Source: Azotobacter chroococcum
GTDB lineage: Bacteria; Pseudomonadota; Gammaproteobacteria; Pseudomonadales; Pseudomonadaceae
Direction of reading: 5' to 3'
Assembly (NCBI RefSeq): GCF_004339665.1
Contig: NZ_SMMU01000002.1
Coordinates: forward strand, 1 to 64,000
DNA length: 64,000 nt
Each line of letters starts with the position of its first letter. The first letter of the stretch is position 1. Below are positions 18,417-27,192 of this stretch, in pieces. The notes beneath the pieces are model-generated. The model was not told the origin of the DNA. It was given only the letters and a program-made list of their open reading frames with translations, and did no database searches. The position numbers and the translations under genes were made by a program.

Positions 18417-21400
18417 CCCACCTCTTGCTGCTGCTGGGCGCTTTGCAGGGAGTGAGTCTGGCGCAGGCCCAGCCGGGCGTGCAGGAGGGGCAGCAGCAAC
18501 GGCTGATCGAGCAGATCCGGGTAGGCGAGGCGCTGTATCGCGACGATCTGGTGCGCGATTCGCTGACGCGCCTGGAGTCGATTGCACCGGATGCTCCCGA
18601 GGCGCTGGCGGCCGGCATCCGCCTGGCCCTGCGCCAGCAGGATCAGGGCCGGGCCGAGACGCTGCTGGCGCGCCTGGCCGAAGTCGCGCCCGGCTCGCCG
18701 CCGTGGCGCCAGTCGCAGCTGCTGGTGAGACTGAGCCAGCCCTGGGGCCGGCAAGCCCTGCAGGAGGCCCGCCTGCTTGCCGCTGCCGGCCGTGCCGACG
18801 AGGCCCTGGCGGCCTACGACAAGCTGCTGGCCGGCGCCCCCTTGGATCTCGAGCTGGGCGTGGAATACTGGAAACTGCGCGGTGGTCTGGCGGGGCAGCG
18901 TCCGCAGGCGATCGAGCGCCTGCGCGAACTGGACCGCCAGTATCCCGGCAATGCCGCCCTGCGCCAGAGCCTGGCCGGCCTGCTGTTCGCCCAGGCGCGC
19001 AACCGCGAAGCGCTTCAGGTGCTGCACCAACTGGCCGACGATCCGCGGGCGAGGAGTGCGGCGGCGCAGCGCGAGTTCGATTATCTCGACGAGCTGGAGC
19101 CTGGCACGGAAAGCGTCGCCGGCTGGCAGGCGTTCGTCGATCGCTACCCGGATTCTCCCCTGCGCGCCGAGGCCGCGGCGGCGCTGGCGCGCCAGCGCAC
19201 GCTGCTGGCCGATCCCGGCTGGCAGGCGGCCCAGCGCGGTCGGCGCCTGCTCGAGCAGGGCCATGACGCCGAGGCACAGGTGCAGTTGCGCCAGGCGCTG
19301 CGGAGTTTTCCACAGGACGGCGGTCTGCACGGTGCCCTGGGCCTGGCGCAGATGCGCCTGGGGCAGCGCGAGGCGGCGGATGCCTCGTTCCGGCAGGCCT
19401 TGCGTCTGGACAGGGACAGCCGGCGTATCGACAAGTGGAGCGACCTCAGGGCCGCGAACCGCTATTGGCTGACCCTGCAGCAGGGCGAGGCGGCGCTGGC
19501 GGCGAAGCGCTTCGGGCAGGCCCGCAGCCTGTACGGGAGCGCCCGGCGGCAGCGGCCGCGCGAGGTCGGGGCATGGCTGGGGCTGAGCGAGGTGGCGCTC
19601 GCCGAGGGACAGACGGGCGAGGCCGAGCGCCTGCTGCTGCAGGCGCGCCAGCTCGCCCCGGACCACGAAGGCGTGCTGCACGGGCTCTATCGGCTGTACC
19701 TGGCGCAGTCGCCGGACAGGGCCCGTGTCTGGCTCGACAGCCTGTCACCGGAGCAACAGCGCGGCTTCGCCGGGCAGCGCCGCACCCTGCGCCTGCAGCA
19801 GCTCCGCCAGGCCGGCGAAGCCGCCCGCGCCCGCCAGGACTGGGCGCAGGCCAGTGCCTCTTTGCAGCAGGCCGTCGAGCTGGATCCCGACGATCCCTGG
19901 CTGGCCTATCACCTGGCCGGCAGCCTGAGCGAGCAGCGCCGCCATGGCGAGGCCGACGCGGTGTTCGAGCGCCTGCTGCAGCGCCAGGGGCGCGATCCGC
20001 AAGCCCGCCATGCCCACGGGCTCTACCTGGCCGCCAGCGCGCGCGACGCCAGTGCGCTGAGCAGCCTGGAGGCGATCCCGCAGGCGCAGTGGAGCGACGA
20101 CATGCGGGCGCTGGCGGCGCGCCTGCAGCGGCGCTACCTGCTGGCGCGGGTCGAGGCGCTGCAGGCGGCCGGTCAGGAGCGGGAAGCCATCGCCCTGCTG
20201 CAGGCCCAGGCCGCCGACGGGCCGCTGCTGGCCGAAGGTCTGCTGCGCCTGGCCGACCGGGCACGGCAGCGTGACGACCACGCCCGGGCCCAGGACCTCT
20301 ACCGGCAGGTGCTGACGCGCGATCCGGCGCATGCCGAAGCCCGTCTCGGGCAGATCGAGAGCTGGCTCGAACTCGGCGAAACGGCCCGTGCCCGCCGTGC
20401 CCTGGAGCAGGCACCGCCGGAGTTTCCCGCCGCGGAGATCGGTGCGCGCCGCCGGCTGGGCAACGCCTGGGCAGCGGTGGGCGAGCGCCAACGCGGCACT
20501 GCGCTGCTCGAGCAGCTAGCCGGCGAGCAGCAGGCACCGGATGTCCTGCTGCATCGCGACCGGGCACGCCTGCTGGCCTCGATCGAGCCGCAGCGGGCGC
20601 TGGATGTCTACGCCCGCGCCATGGGCGACGCCGGTCTGCTGACGAGCGGGCAGACGAGCCCGCGCGACGACCGTGCCCTGACCCTGGCCAGCCGCGAGCA
20701 GGATGAGGACGACTGGCTGCGGCGCAGCCTGCGCAGCGATGTCGACGAGCTGTATCGGCGGCAGAACCCGACGTTGCGCCTGCAGCACGACCATGCCTGG
20801 CGCGAGGACAGCACCACGCCCGGGCTATCCGACCTCGAGACCGATACCAGCATCGTCCAGATCGACTGGCCGTTGGCGGGCGGTCAGGCCTTTCTGCGCG
20901 CCGAGCAGGTGCGCATGGATGCCGGCAGCTTCGATACCGATGCCGATGGCCGGCATACCGAGGAATTCGGCACCTGTTCCTTCCAGGGGCGCGACAGCGC
21001 CGGCCGCTACCAGGCGCTGCCCGGCTGCCTGGGCGGCTCGCAGACCGACAGCGGCACCGCCGTGGCCATAGGGTGGCGCAACGAGCGCCTGGTGGTCGAT
21101 TTCGGCCGCTCGCCGCAGGGCTTCGAAATCGACAACTGGCTGGGCGGGGTGACCTACGACTGGGATTTCGCCGGGCTGGGCTGGTCGCTGACTGCATCAC
21201 GGCGGCCGCTGACCAACTCGCTGCTGTCCTATGCCGGCAGCGTCGATCCGCGTACCGGCATCCGCTGGGGCGGGGTCACGGCCAATGGCGTCAGCTTGGG
21301 CCTGAGCCATGACCGGGGCGGCCGCCACGGCGTCTGGAGCCAGTTCGGCAGGCACTGGCTGCACGGCAAGAACGTGGCCGACAACGAGCGCACCACGGCG

Positions 21401-21958
21401 ATGGCCGGCTACTACTACAAGCTGATCGACCGCGCCGACACGCGCATGCGCCTCGGCCTGACCGGGATGTACTGGCACTACGACAAGGACCTCGGCGACT
21501 ACAGTCTCGGCCAGGGCGGCTATTACAGCCCCCAGCACTACTATTCGCTCGGCGTCCCGGTGAGCTACGCCTGGCGCAACAGCGACTGGTCGGTGTTGCT
21601 GGAGGGATCGCTCGGCTGGTCGTACGCGGTCACCGACGATAGCGAGCGCTACCCGCTGCAGCGCCTGATCGCCCGGCCGCTGGCCGAGATCATGGCGCAG
21701 TCCGAACCGGCGGCCTTCGGCCGGGACAACTTCCGCCAGGACGGCGGTCGCAGCGATGCGCTCAGCTACCGGGCCCAGGCCCTGGTCGAGCGGCGGCTGA
21801 GCGATCACCTGGTGCTGGGCGGCGGATTCACCCTGCAACACAGCAGGGACTATGCGCCGCAGCGCGTGTCGCTCTACCTGCGCTATACCTTCGAACCCTG
21901 GCAGGGCAACCTGTCGCTGGTGCCCAGTCCGCTGATTCCCTATGGCGACTTCAGGTAG
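18395..21958 (+). CDS. bcsC: Cellulose export outer-membrane protein BcsC
   Basis: An 1187-residue protein with a signal peptide, about 750 residues of tetratricopeptide repeats in the periplasm, and a C-terminal 16-strand beta-barrel of ~330 residues. The barrel is rich in alternating aromatic strands (SLSHDRGGRHGVWSQFG) and ends in the usual terminal strand with VPSPLIPYGDFR. It forms the exit pore for cellulose. The start lies inside bcsZ. It is the last gene of the bcs operon; ompR follows with its own promoter. Confidence 0.93.
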   Translation: MRNRRELTHLLLLLGALQGVSLAQAQPGVQEGQQQRLIEQIRVGEALYRDDLVRDSLTRLESIAPDAPEALAAGIRLALRQQDQGRAETLLARLAEVAPGSPPWRQSQLLVRLSQPWGRQALQEARLLAAAGRADEALAAYDKLLAGAPLDLELGVEYWKLRGGLAGQRPQAIERLRELDRQYPGNAALRQSLAGLLFAQARNREALQVLHQLADDPRARSAAAQREFDYLDELEPGTESVAGWQAFVDRYPDSPLRAEAAAALARQRTLLADPGWQAAQRGRRLLEQGHDAEAQVQLRQALRSFPQDGGLHGALGLAQMRLGQREAADASFRQALRLDRDSRRIDKWSDLRAANRYWLTLQQGEAALAAKRFGQARSLYGSARRQRPREVGAWLGLSEVALAEGQTGEAERLLLQARQLAPDHEGVLHGLYRLYLAQSPDRARVWLDSLSPEQQRGFAGQRRTLRLQQLRQAGEAARARQDWAQASASLQQAVELDPDDPWLAYHLAGSLSEQRRHGEADAVFERLLQRQGRDPQARHAHGLYLAASARDASALSSLEAIPQAQWSDDMRALAARLQRRYLLARVEALQAAGQEREAIALLQAQAADGPLLAEGLLRLADRARQRDDHARAQDLYRQVLTRDPAHAEARLGQIESWLELGETARARRALEQAPPEFPAAEIGARRRLGNAWAAVGERQRGTALLEQLAGEQQAPDVLLHRDRARLLASIEPQRALDVYARAMGDAGLLTSGQTSPRDDRALTLASREQDEDDWLRRSLRSDVDELYRRQNPTLRLQHDHAWREDSTTPGLSDLETDTSIVQIDWPLAGGQAFLRAEQVRMDAGSFDTDADGRHTEEFGTCSFQGRDSAGRYQALPGCLGGSQTDSGTAVAIGWRNERLVVDFGRSPQGFEIDNWLGGVTYDWDFAGLGWSLTASRRPLTNSLLSYAGSVDPRTGIRWGGVTANGVSLGLSHDRGGRHGVWSQFGRHWLHGKNVADNERTTAMAGYYYKLIDRADTRMRLGLTGMYWHYDKDLGDYSLGQGGYYSPQHYYSLGVPVSYAWRNSDWSVLLEGSLGWSYAVTDDSERYPLQRLIARPLAEIMAQSEPAAFGRDNFRQDGGRSDALSYRAQALVERRLSDHLVLGGGFTLQHSRDYAPQRVSLYLRYTFEPWQGNLSLVPSPLIPYGDFR

Positions 21959-22069
21959 CGGCGTCTCGCCCGCCCGTCCGCACCCCGTGCCGTCGCGCGC
22001 GGCGCAAGGTGGCGCTCCGGGTAAAATCTGCTAACAATGATCGGCCGAACGGCCGCCAGGGCAGCGTCA

Positions 22070-22075
22070 TATAAT
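22070..22075 (+). promoter_or_regulatory. Candidate -10 element for ompR
   Basis: A perfect TATAAT lies 28 bp upstream of the ompR ATG. The region 17 bp further up does not resemble TTGACA, so the promoter may need an activator. A short inverted repeat CGGCCG-AA-CGGCCG sits at about 22042-22055 across the expected -35 position. A CAGGAG ribosome site precedes the ATG. Confidence 0.5.
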
Positions 22076-22102
22076 GGCGTCCGACCGTCGCCAGGAGTCC
22101 CG

Positions 22103-22843
22103 ATGAACAGCACAGCCAGCGCCACGCCGGAAGGCGAAAAGATCCTCGTCGTCGACGACGACCCCCGTCTGCGCCACCTGCTGGATCGCTTCCTCAGCGA
22201 GCAGGGCTACCGCGTGCGGGCGGTGGAGAACGTCGAGCAGATGGACCGCCTGCTCGGCCGCGAAATCTTCAACCTGGTGGTGCTCGACCTGATGCTGCCC
22301 GGCGAGGACGGCCTGTCCGCCTGCCGCCGCCTGCGCGAGCGCGACAACCCGGTGCCGATCATCATGCTCACCGCCAAGGGCGACGAGAGCAGCCGCATCC
22401 AGGGGCTGGAGCAGGGTGCCGACGACTATCTGGCCAAGCCGTTCAACCCCCGCGAGCTGCTGGCGCGGATCAAGGCCGTGCTGCGCCGTCAGGCGCCGGT
22501 GGTGCCGGGCGCACCGACCAGCGAGGACGAGATCGTCAGCTTCGGCGACTACCGGCTGTCGCTGGCCACCCGCGAGCTGATGAAGGGCGACCAGGTGCAG
22601 ATGCTCACCACCGGCGAGTTCGCCGTGCTCAAGGCGCTGGTCCAGCATGCCCGCGAGCCGCTGACCCGCGACAAGCTCATGAACCTCGCCCGCGGCCGCG
22701 AATGGGACGCCCTGGAGCGCTCCATCGACGTGCAGATCTCGCGCCTGCGCCGGCTGATCGAGCCGGACCCGTCCAAGCCGCGCTATATCCAGACCGTCTG
22801 GGGCGTCGGCTATGTGTTCGTCCCGGACGGCACCAAGTCGTAG
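22103..22843 (+). CDS. ompR: Response regulator OmpR (AmgR-like)
   Basis: A 246-residue OmpR/PhoB-family regulator. The receiver domain has the acidic pocket (VVDDDPR), phosphoacceptor D62 in VVLDLMLPGEDG and the conserved lysine in DYLAKPFNPRELLARI. The C-terminal winged helix ends RYIQTVWGVGYVF. The gene position next to envZ, rimB, rimK and hslR matches the P. aeruginosa amgRS locus, which controls envelope stress and aminoglycoside tolerance; that function here is inferred from the family. ATG 22103 has an AGGAG site. Confidence 0.92.
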   Translation: MNSTASATPEGEKILVVDDDPRLRHLLDRFLSEQGYRVRAVENVEQMDRLLGREIFNLVVLDLMLPGEDGLSACRRLRERDNPVPIIMLTAKGDESSRIQGLEQGADDYLAKPFNPRELLARIKAVLRRQAPVVPGAPTSEDEIVSFGDYRLSLATRELMKGDQVQMLTTGEFAVLKALVQHAREPLTRDKLMNLARGREWDALERSIDVQISRLRRLIEPDPSKPRYIQTVWGVGYVFVPDGTKS

Positions 22844-22873
22844 GACGGAAAACGGCCGCAGGCCTTTTCCGTC
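22844..22873. repeat. Hairpin 1 in the ompR-envZ gap
   Basis: Directly after the ompR stop, GACGGAAAACGGCC pairs with GGCCTTTTCCGTC around a 3-base loop, with one bulge. There is no T-run, so it may act as an RNA stem that stops 3' decay or reduces readthrough into envZ. Confidence 0.6.
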
Positions 22874-22884
22874 GCCAGGCCGAG

Positions 22885-22917
22885 AGGTGGAAAACCGCTT
22901 GGCGGGTTTTCCACCCT
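22885..22917. repeat. Hairpin 2 in the ompR-envZ gap (dispersed-palindrome type)
   Basis: GGTGGAAAACCGC pairs with GCGGGTTTTCCACC around a short loop. I recall near-identical ggtggaaaaccgc / gcggttttccacc palindromes as common intergenic repeats in Pseudomonas and Stutzerimonas genomes, so this is probably one copy of a REP-like family. Confidence 0.6.
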
Positions 22918-22943
22918 GACGCTGATTCCGTGATTGCCTACCG

Positions 22944-24257
22944 ATGAAAACCCCGCTCTGGTTCCCGCAAAGCTTTTTCGCCCGCACCCTCTGGCTGGTG
23001 CTGATCGCGGTGCTGTTCTCCAAGGCGCTGACCCTCGTCTACCTGATGCTCAACGAGGACGTGCTGGTGGATCGCCAGTACAGCCACGGCGCCGCGCTGA
23101 CCCTGCGCGCCTACTGGGTGGCGGACGAGCGCGACCAGCCGCGTATCGCCGAGGCGGCCGGCCTGGTGCGCGGCGCGCCGGAAAACGTACCGCTCGGCGA
23201 GCACCACTGGCCGTACAGCGAGATCTTCCAGCGCCAGATGCAGGACGAGCTGGGCCCCGAGACCCAGGTGCGGATGCGCGCCCAGCCGAACCTGGCGCTC
23301 TGGGTCCATGCGCCCAACCTGGGGCCGGACTGGGTGCGCATCCCCATGTATCCGCACCCGCTGCGCGGCCAGCGGATCTGGAGCGTGCTCGGCTGGTTCC
23401 TCGGCATCGGCCTGCTGTCCACCGCCGCCGCCTGGATCTTCGTCCGCCAGCTGAGCGCGCCGCTCAAGCTGCTGGTCTTCGCCGCCCGGCAGATCGGCCA
23501 GGGGCGCAGCGTGCGCCTGCCGGTCAGCGACACGCCGAGCGAGATGACCGAGCTGTACCGCGCCTTCAACCAGATGGCCGCCGACGTCGAGCAGGCCAGC
23601 CGCGAGCGCGAGCTGATGCTGGCCGGGGTGTCCCACGACCTGCGCACCCCGCTGACCCGCCTGCGCCTGTCCCTGGAGCTGCTCGGCAACGACTCCGAGC
23701 TGACCGAGGACATGGTGCGCGACATCGAGGACATGAACGCCATCCTCGACCAGTTCCTCGCCTTCATCCGCGACGGCCGCGACGAGCCGGTGGAACAGCT
23801 CGAGCTGGGCGAGCTGGTGCAGGAGGTGGTGGCGCCGTTCAACCAGAAGGACGAGAAGGTGCGCCTGGCCCTGCAGCCGATCCCGCCGTTCCCGCTGCGC
23901 CGGGTGTCGATCAAGCGGCTGCTCGGCAATCTGGTGCAGAACGCCCTGCGCCACGGCGGCGAGCAGGTCGAGGTCGCCGTCTATGTGGCGGGCGACCAAG
24001 GTGCGCCCTACGTGGTGCTCAGCGTGCTCGACCGCGGCGCCGGCATCGACCCGGCCGAGATGGGCGAGATCTTCAATCCCTTCACCCGCGGCGACCGCGC
24101 CCGCGGTGGCTCCGGAACCGGCCTGGGCCTGGCCATCGTCAAGCGCATCGCCGCCCAGCACGGCGGCAGCGTCGAGCTGCGCAACCGCCCGGGCGGCGGC
24201 CTGGAAGCGCGGGTCTGCCTGCCGCTGGGGTTAATGCTGCCGCGCGACGCGGTGTGA
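22944..24257 (+). CDS. envZ: Sensor histidine kinase EnvZ (AmgS-like)
   Basis: A 437-residue inner-membrane kinase-phosphatase partner of OmpR. It has two transmembrane helices (about residues 13-33 and 145-165) around a periplasmic domain, then HAMP, the H-box VSHDLRTPLTRLRL with phosphoacceptor H231, the N-box NLVQNALRHGG, DRGAGI, and GSGTGLGLAIVKRI. All kinase motifs are intact. A 100-bp gap with two hairpins separates it from ompR, unlike the tight spacing usual for this pair. Confidence 0.92.
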   Translation: MKTPLWFPQSFFARTLWLVLIAVLFSKALTLVYLMLNEDVLVDRQYSHGAALTLRAYWVADERDQPRIAEAAGLVRGAPENVPLGEHHWPYSEIFQRQMQDELGPETQVRMRAQPNLALWVHAPNLGPDWVRIPMYPHPLRGQRIWSVLGWFLGIGLLSTAAAWIFVRQLSAPLKLLVFAARQIGQGRSVRLPVSDTPSEMTELYRAFNQMAADVEQASRERELMLAGVSHDLRTPLTRLRLSLELLGNDSELTEDMVRDIEDMNAILDQFLAFIRDGRDEPVEQLELGELVQEVVAPFNQKDEKVRLALQPIPPFPLRRVSIKRLLGNLVQNALRHGGEQVEVAVYVAGDQGAPYVVLSVLDRGAGIDPAEMGEIFNPFTRGDRARGGSGTGLGLAIVKRIAAQHGGSVELRNRPGGGLEARVCLPLGLMLPRDAV

Positions 24258-24258
24258 G

Positions 24259-24455
24259 CAGTCCGCGTGAAAACTACTGCGCTCGGCCATGCTGCGTTGA
24301 AATCAGGCTCAGAAGCCGCTTGCGGCTAACGCACTTCAGTGCGGCCCCGAAGGGGCGAGCGGAGCGAGTCATGCTCATTTACAACGCGTAAACTGCGCTT
24401 CTTCACCTGATTTCGCCTTGCCTGGCCTTCGCTCGCTACGTTTTCACACGGACTG
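24259..24455. repeat. Inverted-repeat (MITE-like) element downstream of envZ
   Basis: A 197-bp non-coding block bounded by 16-bp ends: CAGTCCGCGTGAAAAC at 24259-24274 and its complement GTTTTCACACGGACTG at 24440-24455, with one mismatch. Similarity continues inward: GGCCA and GAAATCAGG on the left are mirrored by CCTGATTTC and TGGCC on the right. The middle carries smaller stems, such as ccgcttgcgg and gccccgaaggggc. It has no coding potential. The form resembles non-autonomous mobile or REP-type elements of Pseudomonas. Confidence 0.6.
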
Positions 24456-24472
24456 TGAGGAGCGCTCGCCAG

Positions 24473-24490
24473 GGCAACGCATGCGTTGCC
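24473..24490. terminator. Possible bidirectional terminator between envZ and rimK
   Basis: GGCAACGCATGCGTTGCC is a perfect 18-bp palindrome located between the convergent envZ and rimK genes, with TGTTTCT following on the plus strand. The T-run is weak, so the assignment is tentative. Confidence 0.45.
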
Positions 24491-24500
24491 TGTTTCTGGC

Positions 24501-25406
24501 TCAGCCCTTGCCGCGGGTCCGGGTCAGTCCGTGCTCGGCGTTTTTCTCCAGGTACTCGATGATCATCCCCGCGACGTCCTTGCCGGTGGTGGTCTCGATG
24601 CCTTCCAGGCCGGGCGAGGAGTTCACCTCCATCACCAGCGGGCCGTGATTGGAGCGCAGGATGTCCACGCCGGCGACGCTGAGGCCCATGATCTTGGCCG
24701 CGCGGATGGCGGTGGAGCGCTCCTCCGGGGTGATCTTGACCAGGCTGGCGGTGCCGCCGCGGTGCAGGTTGGAGCGGAACTCGCCGGGCTTGGCCTGGCG
24801 CTTCATCGAGGCGATGACCCGCTCGCCGACCACGAAGCAGCGGATGTCGGCGCCGCCAGCCTCCTGGATGTACTCCTGGACCATGATGTTCTGCTCCATG
24901 CCCATGAAGGCCTCGATCACCGACTCGGCGGCCTTCTGCGTCTCGCAGAGCACTACACCTATGCCTTGGGTGCCTTCCAGCAGCTTGATCACCAGCGGCG
25001 CGCCGCCAACCATCTCGATCAGGTCGGGAATGTCGTCCGGCGAGTGGGCGAAGCCGGTCACCGGCAGGCCGATGCCCTTGCGCGAGAGCAGCTGCAGCGA
25101 GCGCAGCTTGTCCCGCGAGCGGCTGATCGCCACCGATTCGTTGAGCGGGAACACGCCCATCATCTCGAACTGGCGCAGCACCGCGCAGCCGTAGAAGGTC
25201 ACCGAGGCGCCGATGCGCGGGATCACCGCGTCGAAGCCCTCCAGCGGGCGGCCGCGGTAGTGAATCTGCGGCTTGTGGCTGGCGATGTTCATGTAGGCGC
25301 GCAAGGTGTCGATCACCACCACCTGATGGCCGCGCTGCTCGCCGGCTTCCATCAGGCGGCGGGTCGAGTACAGGCGTGGGTTGCGCGACAGCACGGCGAT
25401 TTTCAT
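24501..25406 (-). CDS. rimK: Ribosomal protein S6 glutamate ligase RimK
   Basis: A 301-residue ATP-grasp ligase that adds glutamates to the C-terminus of ribosomal protein S6; in Pseudomonas this remodels translation and affects motility and attachment. The N-terminal region starts [18 protein letters not shown]-grasp blocks include [29 protein letters not shown] and the metal ligands in [17 protein letters not shown] 25406 was chosen; a longer frame upstream lies inside rimB. It overlaps the rimB stop by 4 bp, so the two are co-translated. Confidence 0.94.
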   Translation of the reverse strand: MKIAVLSRNPRLYSTRRLMEAGEQRGHQVVVIDTLRAYMNIASHKPQIHYRGRPLEGFDAVIPRIGASVTFYGCAVLRQFEMMGVFPLNESVAISRSRDKLRSLQLLSRKGIGLPVTGFAHSPDDIPDLIEMVGGAPLVIKLLEGTQGIGVVLCETQKAAESVIEAFMGMEQNIMVQEYIQEAGGADIRCFVVGERVIASMKRQAKPGEFRSNLHRGGTASLVKITPEERSTAIRAAKIMGLSVAGVDILRSNHGPLVMEVNSSPGLEGIETTTGKDVAGMIIEYLEKNAEHGLTRTRGKG

Positions 25407-25873
25407 TGGGCACCAAGCAGCTTGGGGAAAAGGGGTTTGTCCTGCACGTAGGTCAGCGCCGGATTGACCACCAGCTGGCCGTCGATCAGCGCTTTCGAAC
25501 CGAGCAGCACGCGGTAGCGCATGGCCTTGCGGCAGGTCAGGGTGAACTCCACCGGCCAGGCACGATCGCCGAGCGCCAGGGTGGTGAGGATGACGTAGCG
25601 GGTCTGGGTCTGGCCATTGGAGCTCTTGATGGTCTTCACGGCCACCAGGGGCGCCTGGCAATGGCGGTGGCGCAGTTGCACCAGGGTGCCGAGGTGGGCG
25701 GTGAAGCGCACCCAGGGCTTGCCGTCGCGCTCGAACTGCACCACCTCGGTGGCATGCAGGGTCGAGGTGCTGGCACCGGTGTCGATCTTCGCCCGCAGTC
25801 CGGCGACGCCGAGCTCGGGCAGATCGATCCATTCGCGCAGACCAATCACCGAAAGATGGTCGAATGTCTTCAA
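25403..25873 (-). CDS. rimB: RimB-like retropepsin-fold protein, regulator of RimK
   Basis: About 156 residues with the motif [13 protein letters not shown], the DTGA core of a retropepsin-like aspartic fold (the older family name is ATP-dependent zinc protease). In Pseudomonas RimB acts with RimK in S6 glutamylation. I chose a TTG start at 25873 ([14 protein letters not shown]), which matches where I expect family members to begin and has GGAG upstream. An ATG at 25906 is the alternative. The longer open frame to 26029 would overlap hslR and is unlikely. It is divergent from hslR. Confidence 0.8.
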   Translation of the reverse strand: MKTFDHLSVIGLREWIDLPELGVAGLRAKIDTGASTSTLHATEVVQFERDGKPWVRFTAHLGTLVQLRHRHCQAPLVAVKTIKSSNGQTQTRYVILTTLALGDRAWPVEFTLTCRKAMRYRVLLGSKALIDGQLVVNPALTYVQDKPLFPKLLGAQ

Positions 25874-25991
25874 GAAGGCGGCGCTCCAACAGTCGGTGTG
25901 AGGCATTCTAATCGGCACGACCGACAATCGCACCTGTCTGCGCCGGCCCCGACGGTCGGCCGAATCGGCATGGGAGAGGTGATCTGCAAGC

Positions 25992-26384
25992 ATGAACGAG
26001 AAAGATGACGAAAAGGTTCGCCTGGACAAGTGGCTCTGGGCGGCGCGTTTCTACAAGACCCGGGCGCTGGCCAAGGAGGCCATCGAGGGCGGCAAGGTGC
26101 ATTGCCGCGGCGAGCGCTGCAAGCCCTCGAAGGAGCCGAAGATCGGCGAGGAGCTGACCATCCGCACCGGCTTCGACGAGCGCACCGTGGTGATCCGTGC
26201 GCTCAGCGCGGTGCGCCGTGGCGCCCCCGAGGCCCAGCTGCTCTACGAGGAAACCGCCGAGAGCCAGGCCCGCCGCGAGGAAGCCGCGGCCCTGCGCAAG
26301 GCCGGCGCCCTCGGCCTGGAGACCGCCGGGCGGCCGAGCAAGAAGCAGCGCCGGCAGCTGTTCCAGTTCCGCCAGGATCATTAG
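25992..26384 (+). CDS. hslR: Heat-shock protein Hsp15, ribosome-recycling RNA-binding protein
   Basis: A 130-residue S4-domain protein. VRLDKWLWAARFYKTRALAKEAI is the S4 RNA-binding segment, and a basic C-terminal tail follows (RPSKKQRRQLFQFRQ). Hsp15 binds 50S subunits carrying stalled nascent chains. In related Pseudomonas genomes hslO and pckA lie just beyond hslR; here nearly 20 kb of polysaccharide genes intervene. Confidence 0.92.
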   Translation: MNEKDDEKVRLDKWLWAARFYKTRALAKEAIEGGKVHCRGERCKPSKEPKIGEELTIRTGFDERTVVIRALSAVRRGAPEAQLLYEETAESQARREEAAALRKAGALGLETAGRPSKKQRRQLFQFRQDH

Positions 26385-26403
26385 GCGGCTCGTCCGGCAG
26401 TGC

Positions 26404-27192
26404 TCATGGGGCGCATGGAATGGCTGTCGGACGCTCTGGCACGGCGCCGTAGGCGACCCGCGGAATGCCGCCGAGACGGCGCTCGAGCAGGGCGGCGAGG
26501 GATTCGTCGGGATCCAGGCAGGCGTCGCCGAAATCCTCGCCCAGGTTGCAGGGGTGGCTGATCACCTCCAGGGTGCCCTGCGCCGGCAGGGGCTGGTCGC
26601 GCAGGTCGGCCGGGGTGCAGACGTGCTCGACGCAGCGTCCGGCCAGTTGGCGCAGGCGCCGGTTGAGCAGCGCCTTGAACAGCCGCTTGGCCGGGCCGAG
26701 GTTGCCGCCCAGGTTGCGCGCCAGGCGCAGCGGCACGCCCTGGGCGGCGGCGAAGCGCGCCAGCCGCTCGCCGACCGGCCAGATGTTGTGCACGTGCTGG
26801 TGGGAGTCCAGATGGCTGGGCCGCACCCCGTGGTCCAGGCAGCGCTGCCATTGCGCCTGCAGCTCGTCGTCGATCGCCGCGCGCACCGCCCGGTTCAGCC
26901 ACAGGCGATGGCGCGGCAGACGCAGCTCGAACTCGCCGGATGCGTTGCAGAAGCAGTTCTGGCTGGCGATGGCGCTGCCCAGCGGGCGGCCGTAGGTGAG
27001 GTTGACGTGCAGGCCGACCCGGCCGTGCAGGCCCTCGCTGTGGATCAGCGCGCAGGCCTGGGCGAACGCCGGCATGTTCGCCATCAGGGTGGCGGAGCTG
27101 ATCAGGCCGCGGCGGAAGGCGCGGACGATGACGGCGTTCTCTTCCCGGTTCAGGCCGAAGTCGTCGGCATTGATGATCACTCGGCTGGGCAT
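26404..27192 (-). CDS. ChbG/YdjC-family carbohydrate deacetylase-like protein
   Basis: A 262-residue protein. The N-terminal RVIINADDFGLN carries the metal-binding aspartates, and HLDSHQHVHN carries the metal-binding histidines of the YdjC/ChbG (PF04794) family; HVNLTYGRPL is a third family block. Members remove acetyl groups from amino sugars of oligosaccharides or glycolipids (ChbG, HpnK). No signal peptide is seen, so a cytosolic step on a lipid-linked or nucleotide-linked sugar is likely. It follows the acyltransferase gene with a 16-bp overlap and is the last minus gene of the locus, ending 19 bp from hslR. Confidence 0.8.
   Translation of the reverse strand: MPSRVIINADDFGLNREENAVIVRAFRRGLISSATLMANMPAFAQACALIHSEGLHGRVGLHVNLTYGRPLGSAIASQNCFCNASGEFELRLPRHRLWLNRAVRAAIDDELQAQWQRCLDHGVRPSHLDSHQHVHNIWPVGERLARFAAAQGVPLRLARNLGGNLGPAKRLFKALLNRRLRQLAGRCVEHVCTPADLRDQPLPAQGTLEVISHPCNLGEDFGDACLDPDESLAALLERRLGGIPRVAYGAVPERPTAIPCAP

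Noticed and set aside
25403-26029. A 208-codon version of rimB
   Set aside because: It would overlap the 5' end of divergent hslR and add an unrelated basic N-terminus; a TTG at 25873 fits the family better.
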